DNA of 45,787 nucleotides from Gammaproteobacteria bacterium (GCA_016744065.1 JADGFA010000035.1:1-45787), one strand, 5' to 3'. Counted from the stretch's first letter, positions 26,971-35,836 are shown. Translations and numbers: made by a program. The notes: generated from the letters alone by a model not told the origin.

Positions 26971-26990
26971 TTCTGAATGAAGTAGAAGGT
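26971..26990 (+). repeat. Remnant of the palindromic repeat found around nirJ
   Basis: The 20 bases after the fusion gene stop match the left arm of the 32482-32566 element (32485-32504) at 18 of 20 positions. No matching right arm is seen nearby, so this is a half copy. A separate short arm, GTCATCCTGAAT, occurs at 28549-28560. Confidence 0.5.
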
Positions 26991-27090
26991 CAGGTTTAGT
27001 GGTTCATACCTGTAATGATCATGATATCAGGCCGTGTACTTTATTCAGCGTAATTTATTTTTATTTTGGAATATATAATAGAGGCATAAA

Positions 27091-27444
27091 ATGAAATACA
27101 GTAGATATGCAGTAGAGATGTTTTTAACATTAACGCTAATAATCGGATTAGTATTTGTATTTCCAATTTATTTATATGCAAAAGATAATGTGGTGATAGT
27201 TGAAATAGTTAAATATAAATTTAGCCCACAAAAAATAAATATTACACCAGGTACAACGGTGCGTTGGGTTAATAAAGAAAAGCGTCAATACCATAGTGTC
27301 TGGTTTAAACAGTTAAATGAAGTTGAGCCAGACTATATTTTTCCCGATGAGTCTTATGAACGTAAATTTGAAACGGTGGGATTATTCCCTTATAGGTGTG
27401 GTCCTCACCCTGAGATGACAGGTAGTGTGAATGTTCAGTTCTAA
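27091..27444 (+). CDS. Membrane-anchored or secreted plastocyanin-like cupredoxin
   Basis: This 117-residue protein has a hydrophobic N-terminus (about residues 9-29, signal or anchor) followed by a short cupredoxin domain. All type 1 copper ligands are visible: His68 (QYHSV), Cys103, His106 and Met109 (CGPHPEM). It should be a one-electron periplasmic carrier. An AGAGG ribosome site precedes the ATG and nirE overlaps its end by 14 bases, so it is part of the nir operon. Likely role: donor to NirS or NorC, in place of or beside cytochrome c551/pseudoazurin. Confidence 0.85.
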   Translation: MKYSRYAVEMFLTLTLIIGLVFVFPIYLYAKDNVVIVEIVKYKFSPQKINITPGTTVRWVNKEKRQYHSVWFKQLNEVEPDYIFPDESYERKFETVGLFPYRCGPHPEMTGSVNVQF

Positions 27445-28237
27445 AGCAATGGTTTCACTGGTTGGGGCAGGTCCAGGTGATCCTGATCTGTTAACGCTTA
27501 AGGCATATAAATTAATACAGCAGGCAGATGTTATTGTTTATGATCGGCTGGTATCTGAAGAAATTCAGCAATTAATACCTCATGGTGTGAAAAAAATCTA
27601 TGTTGGTAAATCAACTGGAAAGCATCATATGAATCAGGATGAAATAAATGCATTGTTGGTAAGTCTGGCAAAAAAAGACAGAAAAATTGTCAGATTAAAA
27701 GGTGGAGATCCGTTTATTTTTGGTCGAGGTAGTGAAGAAGCTGTGTTTTTAGTTAAACATAATGTTGATTTTGAATACGTGCCTGGAATCACCGCAGCAT
27801 CGGCCTGTAGTGCTTATGCAGGTATCCCGTTAACTCATAGAGGTGTTGCATCCAGTGTCAGATTAATTACTGGTCATTGTTGTGCAGATAAACCACTGGA
27901 TTTAAACTGGAAAAGTCTGGCTGATGCAGATACTACTCTGGTATTTTATATGGGGCTTGCCAGTTTGCCTCAATTAAGAGAGCAACTCATTTCAGCGGGT
28001 TTGCCTGCCAGTACACCCGCTGCAGCAATAGAGAATGGTACAACAAATGTACAACGTCGATGTATTTCAACGCTGGATAAATTACCAGCAGATGTTATTG
28101 ATATGTCAATTTGTTCACCTGCGTTAATTATTGTTGGTGATGTGGTTAATTTTTCTGAAGAATTAAATTGGTTTTCCCCTGCAATGGATAAAGAAGAAAT
28201 AAATATTAAAGCCAGGAAGTATATTGCAGACGCTTAG
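27431..28237 (+). CDS. nirE: NirE, uroporphyrinogen-III C-methyltransferase
   Basis: The 268-residue SUMT-family protein has SLVGAGPGDPDLLTLKA at the N-terminus (SAM site), VIVYDRLV, GGDPFIFGRG and the GITAASACSAYAGIPLTHR block. It makes precorrin-2 from uroporphyrinogen III with two SAM, the first committed step of heme d1. No CysG oxidase/chelatase part is present. The start at 27431 overlaps the cupredoxin gene by 14 bases with an AGG upstream; an ATG at 27449 would skip six residues but has a poorer ribosome site. Confidence 0.95.
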   Translation: MFSSKAMVSLVGAGPGDPDLLTLKAYKLIQQADVIVYDRLVSEEIQQLIPHGVKKIYVGKSTGKHHMNQDEINALLVSLAKKDRKIVRLKGGDPFIFGRGSEEAVFLVKHNVDFEYVPGITAASACSAYAGIPLTHRGVASSVRLITGHCCADKPLDLNWKSLADADTTLVFYMGLASLPQLREQLISAGLPASTPAAAIENGTTNVQRRCISTLDKLPADVIDMSICSPALIIVGDVVNFSEELNWFSPAMDKEEINIKARKYIADA

Positions 28238-28532
28238 CTTGGTTATACTGGTGTTTTTATCGCTGAGTGTTTTTGCAGATCGATTAACAGATAGACAGCA
28301 GGAATTGCGGTATCTAATAAAACATGATTGTGGTTCCTGTCATGGCATGACATTAAAAGGTGGGCTTGGGCCTTCTCTTCAGTCTCTGGCTTTAAAAAAC
28401 AAACCAGATGAATTGCTTTTTATTACCATTAAAGAGGGACGCCCAGGTACACCTATGCCGCCCTGGAAGTCTCTGTTAACTAACGATGATATTAATATTA
28501 TCATTAAGATTTTACGCAAAGGTATTAATTAA
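28224..28532 (+). CDS. nirC: NirC-like small periplasmic cytochrome c
   Basis: The 102-residue protein has a signal peptide (cleaved near VFADR, about residue 19) and one heme c site CGSCH (residues 36-40). The likely Met ligand is in TPMPPW. Size and place between nirE and nirF fit NirC, a small cytochrome thought to help d1 maturation or to donate electrons to NirS. The start is a TTG at 28224 with AGGA six bases upstream, overlapping nirE by 14 bases, so translation is coupled. Confidence 0.85.
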   Translation: MQTLSLVILVFLSLSVFADRLTDRQQELRYLIKHDCGSCHGMTLKGGLGPSLQSLALKNKPDELLFITIKEGRPGTPMPPWKSLLTNDDINIIIKILRKGIN

Positions 28533-28683
28533 ATATTTTATGTTTCTTGTCATCCTGAATGTAAGTTAATAATTTAATGTGTGAAATTACAGAATAAATC
28601 ACAACATCAACTTTTCTCAGTGTGCAGGGTGTATAAAAAATATTTTTTAATTTTATCATGATAATTAAACGTGTATATATACT

Positions 28684-29847
28684 ATGAAATTATTTTTTAC
28701 TCTAACTGTTATTTTGTTTTTAACATCCTGTACTACGCAAAACCTGCGTGGCACGGGTGACCTTGGTCTGATTATTGAACGCGCAATAGGGCAGGTTAAA
28801 CTAGTCGAGCATACAACGAATACGTCGTTGGCAACAATCAAAGGTCTGGGTGATCTGTCCCATGCTTCTATTGTTTATTCCCGTGATGAACGATATGGCT
28901 ATGTTTTTGGAAGAGATGGCGGTTTAACTAAAATTGATATACTTGAACAAAAAATAGTTAAGCGAATTATGCAGTCGGGTAACAGTATTGGCGGCGCTAT
29001 TTCGCAGGACGGAAAGTTGATTGCTGTTTCAAATTATAAACCGGGCGGAGTGAAAATATTTAATGCCGATACTCTCGATCTGGTGGCTAATATCCCGGCA
29101 GTTTATGCACAGGGTAAACAGTCTAAAACGGTTGGCCTGATAGATGCACCAGGCCAGTTGTTTGTTTTTAGTTTATATGATGCGGGAGAAATATGGGTTG
29201 TCGATATGAAAAATATATCAACACCTGTTATTACAAAATTTAAAAATATAGGGTCTTTACCCTACGATGGTTTAGTTACACCGGATGGTCGTTATTACAT
29301 TGCCGGTTTATTTGGAGAAGATGGTCTGGCAATGCTGGATTTATGGCACCTTGAAAAAGGGGTAACCCGAGTAATGAATCATTACGGTAAAGGAAAACAA
29401 AAATTACCCGTTTATAAAATGCCACATCTGGAAGGTTGGGCCATGGCCGGCGATAAAATGTTATTACCGGCAGTTGGGCAGCATGAAGTTCTGGTAATGG
29501 ATCAGAACTGGAAACAGGTAAAATCCATAAAGGTTCACGGACAACCTATCTTTGTCATGTCACGCCCTGATCATCGGCAAATGTGGGTGAATTTTGCTCA
29601 TCCGAGAAATGATACGATACAGGTGATTGATACAGAAACGCTGAAAATAATTAAAACTCTGAAACCAGGTAAAGCGGTACTGCATATGGAGTTTAGCCCA
29701 AGAGGTGAGCATGTGTGGATGTCGGTAAGGGATGAAAGCAGGGTTGATGTATTGAATACAGAAACCTTTGAAGTAATTAAAAGCTTAAAGGCAGATAAAC
29801 CCAGTGGTATTTTCTTTACTAATCGTGCTCATAAAATTGGCCTGTAG
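28684..29847 (+). CDS. nirF: NirF, heme d1 biosynthesis lipoprotein
   Basis: The 387-residue protein resembles the d1 propeller domain without a cytochrome c domain. The signal peptide has a lipobox (FLTSC, Cys16), so it is a periplasmic lipoprotein. Typical blocks: YVFGRDGGLTKIDI, TPDGRYYIAGLFGEDGLAMLDLW and the C-terminal KADKPSGIFFTNRAHKIGL. Family knowledge: NirF acts late in d1 synthesis and binds d1 precursors, possibly in complex with NirN and NirS. It starts 151 bases after nirC across a non-coding gap. Confidence 0.94.
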   Translation: MKLFFTLTVILFLTSCTTQNLRGTGDLGLIIERAIGQVKLVEHTTNTSLATIKGLGDLSHASIVYSRDERYGYVFGRDGGLTKIDILEQKIVKRIMQSGNSIGGAISQDGKLIAVSNYKPGGVKIFNADTLDLVANIPAVYAQGKQSKTVGLIDAPGQLFVFSLYDAGEIWVVDMKNISTPVITKFKNIGSLPYDGLVTPDGRYYIAGLFGEDGLAMLDLWHLEKGVTRVMNHYGKGKQKLPVYKMPHLEGWAMAGDKMLLPAVGQHEVLVMDQNWKQVKSIKVHGQPIFVMSRPDHRQMWVNFAHPRNDTIQVIDTETLKIIKTLKPGKAVLHMEFSPRGEHVWMSVRDESRVDVLNTETFEVIKSLKADKPSGIFFTNRAHKIGL

Positions 29848-29852
29848 GTGTC

Positions 29853-30266
29853 ATGATTAATATTAAAGCCCTTTTAATTAGTGTCAGTTCGATGATTTTT
29901 TTAGGTCTGACGTTTGAACTGGTCTTTTTGTTTATAGATATTGGATATAACATTCTAATGAAAAGTTATCCGATGACAAAAGTGGTCAGGCAACCTTTTT
30001 ATTATTTATTGATTTTTTCAGGATTGTTTTTTGTTATGTTTACCGGTGGTTATCTGATATCAGTTTATGCAAAAAAATATGTAATCGCACATTCGGTTGT
30101 TGCTGCAGTTATCGTATGTGGTATTGCCCTGTATGCAACCAGTAGTGCTTATAATTTTACCTTACTAAGTGCCTTATTCGTTGTTATTGGTATTGCTTTT
30201 ACATTGTATGGAAATATTGCTTATAAAAAAAACAATAAAGAAGAGCATGTAGAAATAACGAATTAA
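29853..30266 (+). CDS. Unrecognised four-helix membrane protein after nirF
   Basis: The 137-residue protein has four hydrophobic helices (about residues 5-28, 49-70, 77-97 and 100-124) and a charged tail. It starts five bases after nirF, so it is in the same transcript, but it is not part of the standard nir gene set known to me. The small loop YNILMKSYPMTKVVRQPF is the only polar region of note. It could be a membrane partner in d1 export or electron supply; nothing in the sequence decides this. Confidence 0.7.
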   Translation: MINIKALLISVSSMIFLGLTFELVFLFIDIGYNILMKSYPMTKVVRQPFYYLLIFSGLFFVMFTGGYLISVYAKKYVIAHSVVAAVIVCGIALYATSSAYNFTLLSALFVVIGIAFTLYGNIAYKKNNKEEHVEITN

Positions 30267-30317
30267 AACCTGAAATTATAATTTCATTTAGGACATGTGA
30301 GTGAGGTGGATCATCAT

Positions 30318-30348
30318 TTGATGTAAATCAAGTAATGATATATGTCAA
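30318..30348 (+). promoter_or_regulatory. Perfect FNR/Dnr box and a second weaker box upstream of nirD
   Basis: TTGATGTAAATCAA (30318-30331) matches the consensus fully. ATGATATATGTCAA (30335-30348) follows after three bases and matches eight of ten positions. A -10-like AGTAAT (30355-30360) is close to the class II distance from the first box. This marks nirDLGHJ as a separate transcription unit within the regulon. Confidence 0.75.
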
Positions 30349-30424
30349 AAACTGAGTAATACTCATGTAAATCATGCGGTTATAAAAATGAGCTGAATAA
30401 GTTGTTCCCTGTACACGTTTCAAC

Positions 30425-30438
30425 TTGTCTTAAGTCAA
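30425..30438 (+). promoter_or_regulatory. TTGAC-type palindrome upstream of nirD
   Basis: TTGTCTTAAGTCAA is one base short of the perfect palindrome TTGAC-N4-GTCAA seen before nirS. It is centred 73 bases before the nirD start. Both nir promoters thus pair an ATCAA-type box upstream with a GTCAA-type box nearer the gene. Confidence 0.5.
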
Positions 30439-30504
30439 GGTTAAATCTTCTGATAACTGTAGTTTTGGTTCCATAGATAATGATTTCAGGGGATTCATTG
30501 CATC

Positions 30505-31014
30505 ATGGCACTCGATCAGATTTATGATCATGAAGAAATTAAAAAAATGCAACTTATTCAAAAATTACTGAATGAGTTTCAGCATGATTTTCCCGTTACT
30601 AGCACACCTTATGTGGATATTGCCGAGCGCCTGGATGTTGATGAATCTACTATTCTTGAGTTACTTCAGGAACTTGATAAAAAAAGTATATTAAGCCGGG
30701 TAGGCCCTGTTTTTCGTCCGAACCGAATAGGTGTTAGCACGCTGGCTGCTATGGCTGTACCAGAACATAAATTAGAAAAAATTGCCGGTATAATCAGCGC
30801 CTATCCAGCAGTTAATCATAACTATGAACGTGAACATCATTTTAATTTGTGGTTTGTGGTGACGGCAGAAAACAAAAAAATATTAGACAGAACACTTGAG
30901 GATATGGAAGCAAAAACAGATATTCGTATTATGTCCCTGCCTATGGAAAAAGATTACCACATCGACCTCGGATTTCCATTGAAGCTTATAGATGGAGGGT
31001 GTAGTCATGATTGA
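30505..31014 (+). CDS. nirD: NirD, siroheme decarboxylase subunit (Lrp/AsnC-like)
   Basis: The 169-residue protein has an N-terminal helix-turn-helix-like segment (about residues 20-60) and an AsnC-type C-terminal domain. The motif HNYEREHHFNLWFVV holds the histidine expected to act in catalysis. With NirL, NirG and NirH it forms the siroheme decarboxylase that makes 12,18-didecarboxysiroheme for heme d1. The DNA-binding-like fold is not thought to be regulatory in this family. FNR/Dnr boxes lie upstream. Confidence 0.92.
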   Translation: MALDQIYDHEEIKKMQLIQKLLNEFQHDFPVTSTPYVDIAERLDVDESTILELLQELDKKSILSRVGPVFRPNRIGVSTLAAMAVPEHKLEKIAGIISAYPAVNHNYEREHHFNLWFVVTAENKKILDRTLEDMEAKTDIRIMSLPMEKDYHIDLGFPLKLIDGGCSHD

Positions 31015-31516
31015 TGAAAGACGTTTAATTTCTGTTTTACAGAAAGGGCTGCCCCTTATCACTCATCCTTATGCAGCTATTGCCAGTGAAATAAACAGTA
31101 CTGAGGATGAGGTAATAAATTATATTCAGTTAATGCAGGAAAAAGGCGATATAAAACGTTTTGGTCTGGTAGTGCGTCATCGAAAGCTGGGTTATAAATC
31201 TAACGCCATGGTGGTGTGGGATATTCCTGAGAAAAGTGTCGATGCATTAGGCCAGTGTTTTGGTCAGTTTGATTTCGTCACACTTAGTTATCGTCGACCA
31301 CGTAATTTACCTGACTGGCCTTATAATCTATTTTGTATGATTCATGGTCAGGATAGAGATGATGTAAAAAAGAACCTTAGCCTGATGATAAAAAGTTGTC
31401 AGGTTGAGGGGGTAAATCATGAGCTATTATTCAGTACTCGTTGCTTTAAGCAGCGAGGTGCTATTTATATACATTGCCATGAAGATGAAAATAAGTCAGA
31501 AAGAGTAGAACTTTAG
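31007..31516 (+). CDS. nirL: NirL, siroheme decarboxylase subunit
   Basis: The 169-residue partner of NirD has an Lrp-like fold and the motif YRRPRNLPDWPYNLFCMIHG near residues 98-117. The ATG at 31007 has a GGAGG ribosome site seven bases before it and overlaps nirD by eight bases. A longer reading from 30992 would begin inside that ribosome site, so I rejected it. It acts with NirD in the cytoplasm on siroheme. Confidence 0.92.
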   Translation: MIDERRLISVLQKGLPLITHPYAAIASEINSTEDEVINYIQLMQEKGDIKRFGLVVRHRKLGYKSNAMVVWDIPEKSVDALGQCFGQFDFVTLSYRRPRNLPDWPYNLFCMIHGQDRDDVKKNLSLMIKSCQVEGVNHELLFSTRCFKQRGAIYIHCHEDENKSERVEL

Positions 31517-31965
31517 TGAATTTACACGAACATGATAAAAAAATCATTAACCAGTTACAGGGTGGTTTTCCAATCTGTGAAAATCCATGGAAGGAACTGG
31601 AAAAAACGCTTGAAATACCCGCAGATGAAATTATCAGTCGAATAAAAAAGATGAAATCAGAAGGTGTGATCAGCCGGTTTGGCCCCATGTATCATGCGGA
31701 AAAAATGGGTGGTGGTTTAACCCTTGCAGCGATGAAAGTGGATAAAGAGCGTTATGATGAAGTGACAGAAATAGTGAATAGTTTTTCTGAGGTGGCACAT
31801 AATTATGAGCGAGAGCATGAACTAAGTATGTGGTTTGTTATTGCTACAGAATTACCTCAACAGGTTCAACAGGTGATTGATAAAATTGAACAGAAAACAG
31901 GTATTAACGTTTATAACATGCCCAAATTACAGGAGTTTTTTCTGGGTCTGAAATTTGAGATATGA
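31516..31965 (+). CDS. nirG: NirG, siroheme decarboxylase subunit (NirD paralog)
   Basis: The 149-residue protein repeats the NirD pattern: HNYEREHELSMWFVI corresponds to HNYEREHHFNLWFVV in NirD. The start is GTG, overlapping the nirL stop by one base (TAGTG). It is the third of four overlapping decarboxylase genes. Confidence 0.9.
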   Translation: MNLHEHDKKIINQLQGGFPICENPWKELEKTLEIPADEIISRIKKMKSEGVISRFGPMYHAEKMGGGLTLAAMKVDKERYDEVTEIVNSFSEVAHNYEREHELSMWFVIATELPQQVQQVIDKIEQKTGINVYNMPKLQEFFLGLKFEI

Positions 31966-32471
31966 ATATATTAGCAACACAACAAAATTCTGAAAATTAT
32001 ATTCTTGATGAGAGTGATAGAAAGATCATCTCGGTGACTCAAACAGGTTTACCCTTAACGCTTCATCCATATAATGATGTAGCAGAACAAACAGGCCTGG
32101 ATGTTAATGAAGTTATTAGCCGCATGAAAAATATGACTGATCAGGGGATTATTCGTCGTAGTGGGGTTGTGCCCAATCATTATAAATTAGGGTTTAAATC
32201 TAATGGTATGAGTGTATGGCATGTACAGGAAGAAAAGATTACTCAATCAGGCGAAAAAGTGGGCGCACTTGATTTTGTCAGTCATTGTTATCAGCGTCCA
32301 CAATTTCTTCCCGAGTGGCCATATAACCTGTTTGCTATGGTGCATGGTAAAACGCATGATGAAGTTCATGAAAAAGTTAAAAAAATTGCAGATTTGCTGG
32401 CAGGTGACAACTTAGCTCATCAGGTTTTATTTAGTACTCGAATCCTTAAGAAAACAGGTTTAAGAATTTAA
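31962..32471 (+). CDS. nirH: NirH, siroheme decarboxylase subunit (NirL paralog)
   Basis: The 169-residue protein has an N-terminal extension of about 15 residues and the motif CYQRPQFLPEWPYNLFAMVHG, parallel to NirL. It overlaps nirG by four bases (ATGA). D/G and L/H form two similar pairs, as expected if the D-L pair was duplicated. It ends the overlapping run; a palindromic repeat element follows. Confidence 0.9.
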   Translation: MNILATQQNSENYILDESDRKIISVTQTGLPLTLHPYNDVAEQTGLDVNEVISRMKNMTDQGIIRRSGVVPNHYKLGFKSNGMSVWHVQEEKITQSGEKVGALDFVSHCYQRPQFLPEWPYNLFAMVHGKTHDEVHEKVKKIADLLAGDNLAHQVLFSTRILKKTGLRI

Positions 32472-32481
32472 ATTAAATTTT

Positions 32482-32566
32482 TCATCCTGAAAGAAGTAGA
32501 AGGTCTTTTATCGTGAAGCAGTATTGTAGAGTGCTACATTAGGTTCTTCACTTCGCTCAGGATGAC
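32482..32566. repeat. Palindromic repeat element, copy 1 (before nirJ)
   Basis: The 85-base element has imperfect inverted arms: TCATCCTGAAAGAAGTAGAA on the left and, in reverse complement, GTCATCCTGAGCGAAGTGAA on the right. Such CATCCTGAGCGAAG-type palindromes are widely dispersed in bacterial genomes. It lies wholly in the gap nirH-nirJ and can fold into one long RNA hairpin. Confidence 0.8.
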
Positions 32567-32625
32567 AGGAAAAAATAAGTGTTTAAATAGTTAGTTTTTT
32601 AATTATTTAGATAAGGAAAATTATT

Positions 32626-33849
32626 ATGTTCAGAATGACACAATTCATGAAAACACTGGCTGAAGATACCCCGTTAGGGCCAGCGAGAAAGCCCCCAGGA
32701 CCGGTGGTTATCTGGAATCTGGTGCGCCGTTGCAATTTAACCTGTAAACATTGTTATTCAATTTCAGCCGATAAAGATTTTCCCGGCGAGTTAACTACTG
32801 ATCAGGTATTTACCACGATGGACGATCTTAAGGAATTTAAGGTGCCGGTTTTAATTCTGTCTGGTGGTGAGCCCTTATTGCGCCCTGATATTTATGAAAT
32901 TTCACACCGTGCTAAAGATATGGGGTTTTATGTGGGGCTTTCTACAAATGGAACATTAATTACAAAAGATAATATCAAACAGATTGCCGAAGTCGGCTAT
33001 GACTATGTAGGTATCAGTATCGACGGTATGGAAAAAACCCATGATATGTTCCGATGTCGTGAAGGTGCATTTAAAGAGTCTATGCATGGTATCGATTTGT
33101 GTAAGGGAAATGGTATAAAAGTGGGTATGCGTTTTACCTTAACTCAGGATACAGTACATGAGTTACCTGATATTTTAACTTTAATGGATGAGAGAGATAT
33201 CGATAAATTTTATCTTTCACACTTAAATTATGCAGGTAGGGGTAATAAAAATCGTAAAGATGATGTGTTTCATAAAATGACCCGTACAGCCATGGATTTA
33301 TTGTTTGATACCTGCTGGGATCATATTCAAAGAGGCAATGAAAGAGAGTTTGTGACGGGTAATAATGATGCTGATGGAATTTACTTGATGTTATGGGCAA
33401 AGAAAAATATACCTGAATTATATTATGAAAAAGAAGCAGAGCTTATTACTCGACTTGAAAACTGGGGTGGTAATGCATCGGGTGTCAATATTTCCAACAT
33501 TGATAATCTGGGTAATGTTCATCCAGATACCTTCTGGTGGAATTATAATCTGGGTAATGTAAAAGATCGTGCTTTCTCAAAAATCTGGCAGGATACGTCT
33601 GACCCTTTAATGGCTGGTTTTAAACAGGATCAAAGACCTTTAAAAGGTCGTTGTGCTGCATGTAAGCATAAAGCTATATGTGGAGGTAATACCCGGGTAA
33701 GAGCCTATCAGTTGACCGGTGACCCATGGGAAGAAGATCCAGCCTGTTATTTATCTGATGAAGAAATAGGTGTGGAAGCATCTGATAGAAGGGTCGAGAA
33801 CAGGCCTTATGACGGTCGTTTGAAAGAAGTAAATATTACCAGAGTTTAA
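32626..33849 (+). CDS. nirJ: NirJ, radical SAM enzyme of heme d1 synthesis
   Basis: The 407-residue protein has the radical SAM cluster motif Cys36-x3-Cys40-x2-Cys43 (CNLTCKHCYS). A C-terminal cysteine group (CAACKHKAICGG and DPACYL) can hold an auxiliary [4Fe-4S] cluster. Family knowledge: NirJ removes the two propionate side chains of didecarboxysiroheme, leading to the keto groups of d1. An AAGGA ribosome site lies eight bases before the ATG. Repeat elements flank the gene on both sides. Confidence 0.96.
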   Translation: MFRMTQFMKTLAEDTPLGPARKPPGPVVIWNLVRRCNLTCKHCYSISADKDFPGELTTDQVFTTMDDLKEFKVPVLILSGGEPLLRPDIYEISHRAKDMGFYVGLSTNGTLITKDNIKQIAEVGYDYVGISIDGMEKTHDMFRCREGAFKESMHGIDLCKGNGIKVGMRFTLTQDTVHELPDILTLMDERDIDKFYLSHLNYAGRGNKNRKDDVFHKMTRTAMDLLFDTCWDHIQRGNEREFVTGNNDADGIYLMLWAKKNIPELYYEKEAELITRLENWGGNASGVNISNIDNLGNVHPDTFWWNYNLGNVKDRAFSKIWQDTSDPLMAGFKQDQRPLKGRCAACKHKAICGGNTRVRAYQLTGDPWEEDPACYLSDEEIGVEASDRRVENRPYDGRLKEVNITRV

Positions 33850-33901
33850 CGGATGAAATTAAATTGTGCATAATGTTAAGCTTTAAAACATAAACTGAAC
33901 C

Positions 33902-33987
33902 GTCATCCTGAAAGATAGTGAAGGAGCGTGACAGGAAAGAAAGTCATAGAGGTGGGTGTCAGATTCTTCGGCTTCGCTCAAGATGAC
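33902..33987. repeat. Palindromic repeat element, copy 2 (after nirJ)
   Basis: This 86-base element has arms GTCATCCTGAAAGATAGTGA on the left and, in reverse complement, GTCATCTTGAGCGAAGCCGA on the right. Its length and arms match copy 1 before nirJ. The centre differs, so the arms are the conserved part. Confidence 0.75.
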
Positions 33988-34081
33988 AGCGGTTTTTATT
34001 CTGGACAGTAATGTGGCTACGTGAGTATAGCGAAGCCATAAATATTATTTAACTTAATTCAGCAGTAAAGAATCCTTACTT

Positions 34082-35656
34082 ATGAAAATAATAACCACAA
34101 TATTAATCTTATGGTTTTCAATATATACAGTTCAGGCAAACTCACAGTCTGAATCATCGTCTAAAACAAAAGAAAACTTCAAAAATCACTGTGCAAGTTG
34201 CCATGGTGAAAATCGACTGGGCTTAATGGGGCCAGCATTGTTACCTGAAAATCTCAAACGTCTGAGACAAAAAGCAGCACATAAAGTTATTAGTCAGGGG
34301 CGTGTAGCCAGCCAGATGCCTTCTTTCAAAGATAAATTAAATAAAGCTGAAATTCAGTCACTGGTTGATTATATTTATACTCCACTGGCAGAAGTACCCA
34401 GATGGGATTTAAGCGATATGTTAGCCAGCCAGGTTGTTTATCCTGAAGTAAAAAAACTGCCGGCTAAACCCGTATGGGATGCAGACCCGATGAATATTTT
34501 TCTCGTGGTTGAGTTAGGCGACCATCATATAACAGTACTCAATGGTGATACATTTGAGCCGATTCACCGTTTTGCATCCCGTTTCTCATTGCATGGAGGG
34601 CCTAAATATTCACCGGATGGTCATTTCGTTTATTTTGGTTCACGTGATGGCTGGGTTACAAAATACGATATTTATAACCTGGCAGTTGTAGCTGAAATTA
34701 GAGTGGGTATTAATATGCGTAATGTGGCGATATCCAGTGATGGTAAACATGTTATTGCGGGAAATTATCTACCTCATACATTAGTTATTATGTCTGCTGA
34801 TGATTTACTACCAGTAAAGGTGATACCGGTTATAGATGGAGCAGGCAATAGCTCCAGAGTCAGTGCAGTGTATGATGCAGCCCCCAGAAAAACATTTATC
34901 GCTGCATTAAAAGATATTAAACAGGTCTGGGAAATTTCATATGAAGACAATCCACCCATGGGCTTTGGTAAATGGATGCATGATTATCGTGAGGATTCCG
35001 GTGAGAATGCAGGTCAGCCGAGGCATAAGGGTAAATTTCCGATAAGAAAAATTAAAACCGAAGATTATCTTGATGATTTCTTTTTTAACCAGTCATATGA
35101 ATTAATTATCGGTTCTTCACGTGATAAAAAAGCCAAAGTGGTTGATCTGGATTTAGGTCGAACAATAAAAACCCTTGATTTACAAGGTATGCCTCATATG
35201 AGTTCAGGTATAACCTGGGATTATAAAGGCCGTACTGTTCTGGCCACGCCCAATCTTAAAGAAGGGGTGGTAACAATCATCGATATGGAAACCTGGAAAA
35301 CAATTAAACGTATAAAAACACTGGGTCCTGGGTTCTTTATGCGAAGTCATGAAAACTCGGCCTATGCCTGGGTGGATGTGTTTTTTGGCCCGAATAAAGA
35401 AGCAGTTCATATTATTGATAAATCAACACTAAAAATTGTAAAAACCCTACGGCCATCTAAGGGAAAAACGGCAGCTCATGTTGAATTTGATAAAGGGGGT
35501 AAACACGCTTTATTAAGTATCTGGGATATGGAGGGTGAAGTTATTGTATATGATGCAAAAAGTCTTAAAGAGATAAAAAGATTGCCTATGAAAAAACCTT
35601 CTGGTAAATATAATGTTTACAATAAAATAACAAGATCTGCGGGAACCAGCCATTAA
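34082..35656 (+). CDS. nirN: NirN, cd1-like heme d1 dehydrogenase
   Basis: The 524-residue protein has a signal peptide (cleaved near VQANS), a cytochrome c domain with CASCH at residues 38-42, and a d1-binding propeller. The position of the first NirS catalytic His (FLH) is FFF here, while the second is kept (GMPHMSSG). This pattern separates NirN from NirS. Family knowledge: NirN oxidises dihydro-d1 to d1 in the periplasm and hands it to NirS. It is the last recognised d1 gene. Its ATG has no clear ribosome site. Confidence 0.93.
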   Translation: MKIITTILILWFSIYTVQANSQSESSSKTKENFKNHCASCHGENRLGLMGPALLPENLKRLRQKAAHKVISQGRVASQMPSFKDKLNKAEIQSLVDYIYTPLAEVPRWDLSDMLASQVVYPEVKKLPAKPVWDADPMNIFLVVELGDHHITVLNGDTFEPIHRFASRFSLHGGPKYSPDGHFVYFGSRDGWVTKYDIYNLAVVAEIRVGINMRNVAISSDGKHVIAGNYLPHTLVIMSADDLLPVKVIPVIDGAGNSSRVSAVYDAAPRKTFIAALKDIKQVWEISYEDNPPMGFGKWMHDYREDSGENAGQPRHKGKFPIRKIKTEDYLDDFFFNQSYELIIGSSRDKKAKVVDLDLGRTIKTLDLQGMPHMSSGITWDYKGRTVLATPNLKEGVVTIIDMETWKTIKRIKTLGPGFFMRSHENSAYAWVDVFFGPNKEAVHIIDKSTLKIVKTLRPSKGKTAAHVEFDKGGKHALLSIWDMEGEVIVYDAKSLKEIKRLPMKKPSGKYNVYNKITRSAGTSH

Positions 35657-35836
35657 TACATCAATTTTTACGTTAGAATTTAAGCTTACGGTATCTATAT
35701 AGCGTTTTAACCTGTGCTAAGGCTAATTTTTACCTGGGTGGCTCCTGTTTAGTTTGATGTACCAGTATACGTATATTTAAGATTTTCTTAATATCATATT
35801 GATATAGTCCTGATAATTAAATATGACGAAGACTCA

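Noticed and set aside
34082..35656. Second nitrite reductase nirS
   Set aside because: The first catalytic His position is Phe (FFF in place of FLH), and its place after nirJ fits NirN.
35791..35805. Palindrome ATATCATATTGATAT before the PLA2-like gene as an FNR box
   Set aside because: The half-sites face the wrong way (TATCA outward, not TTGAT/ATCAA), so it does not match the motif.
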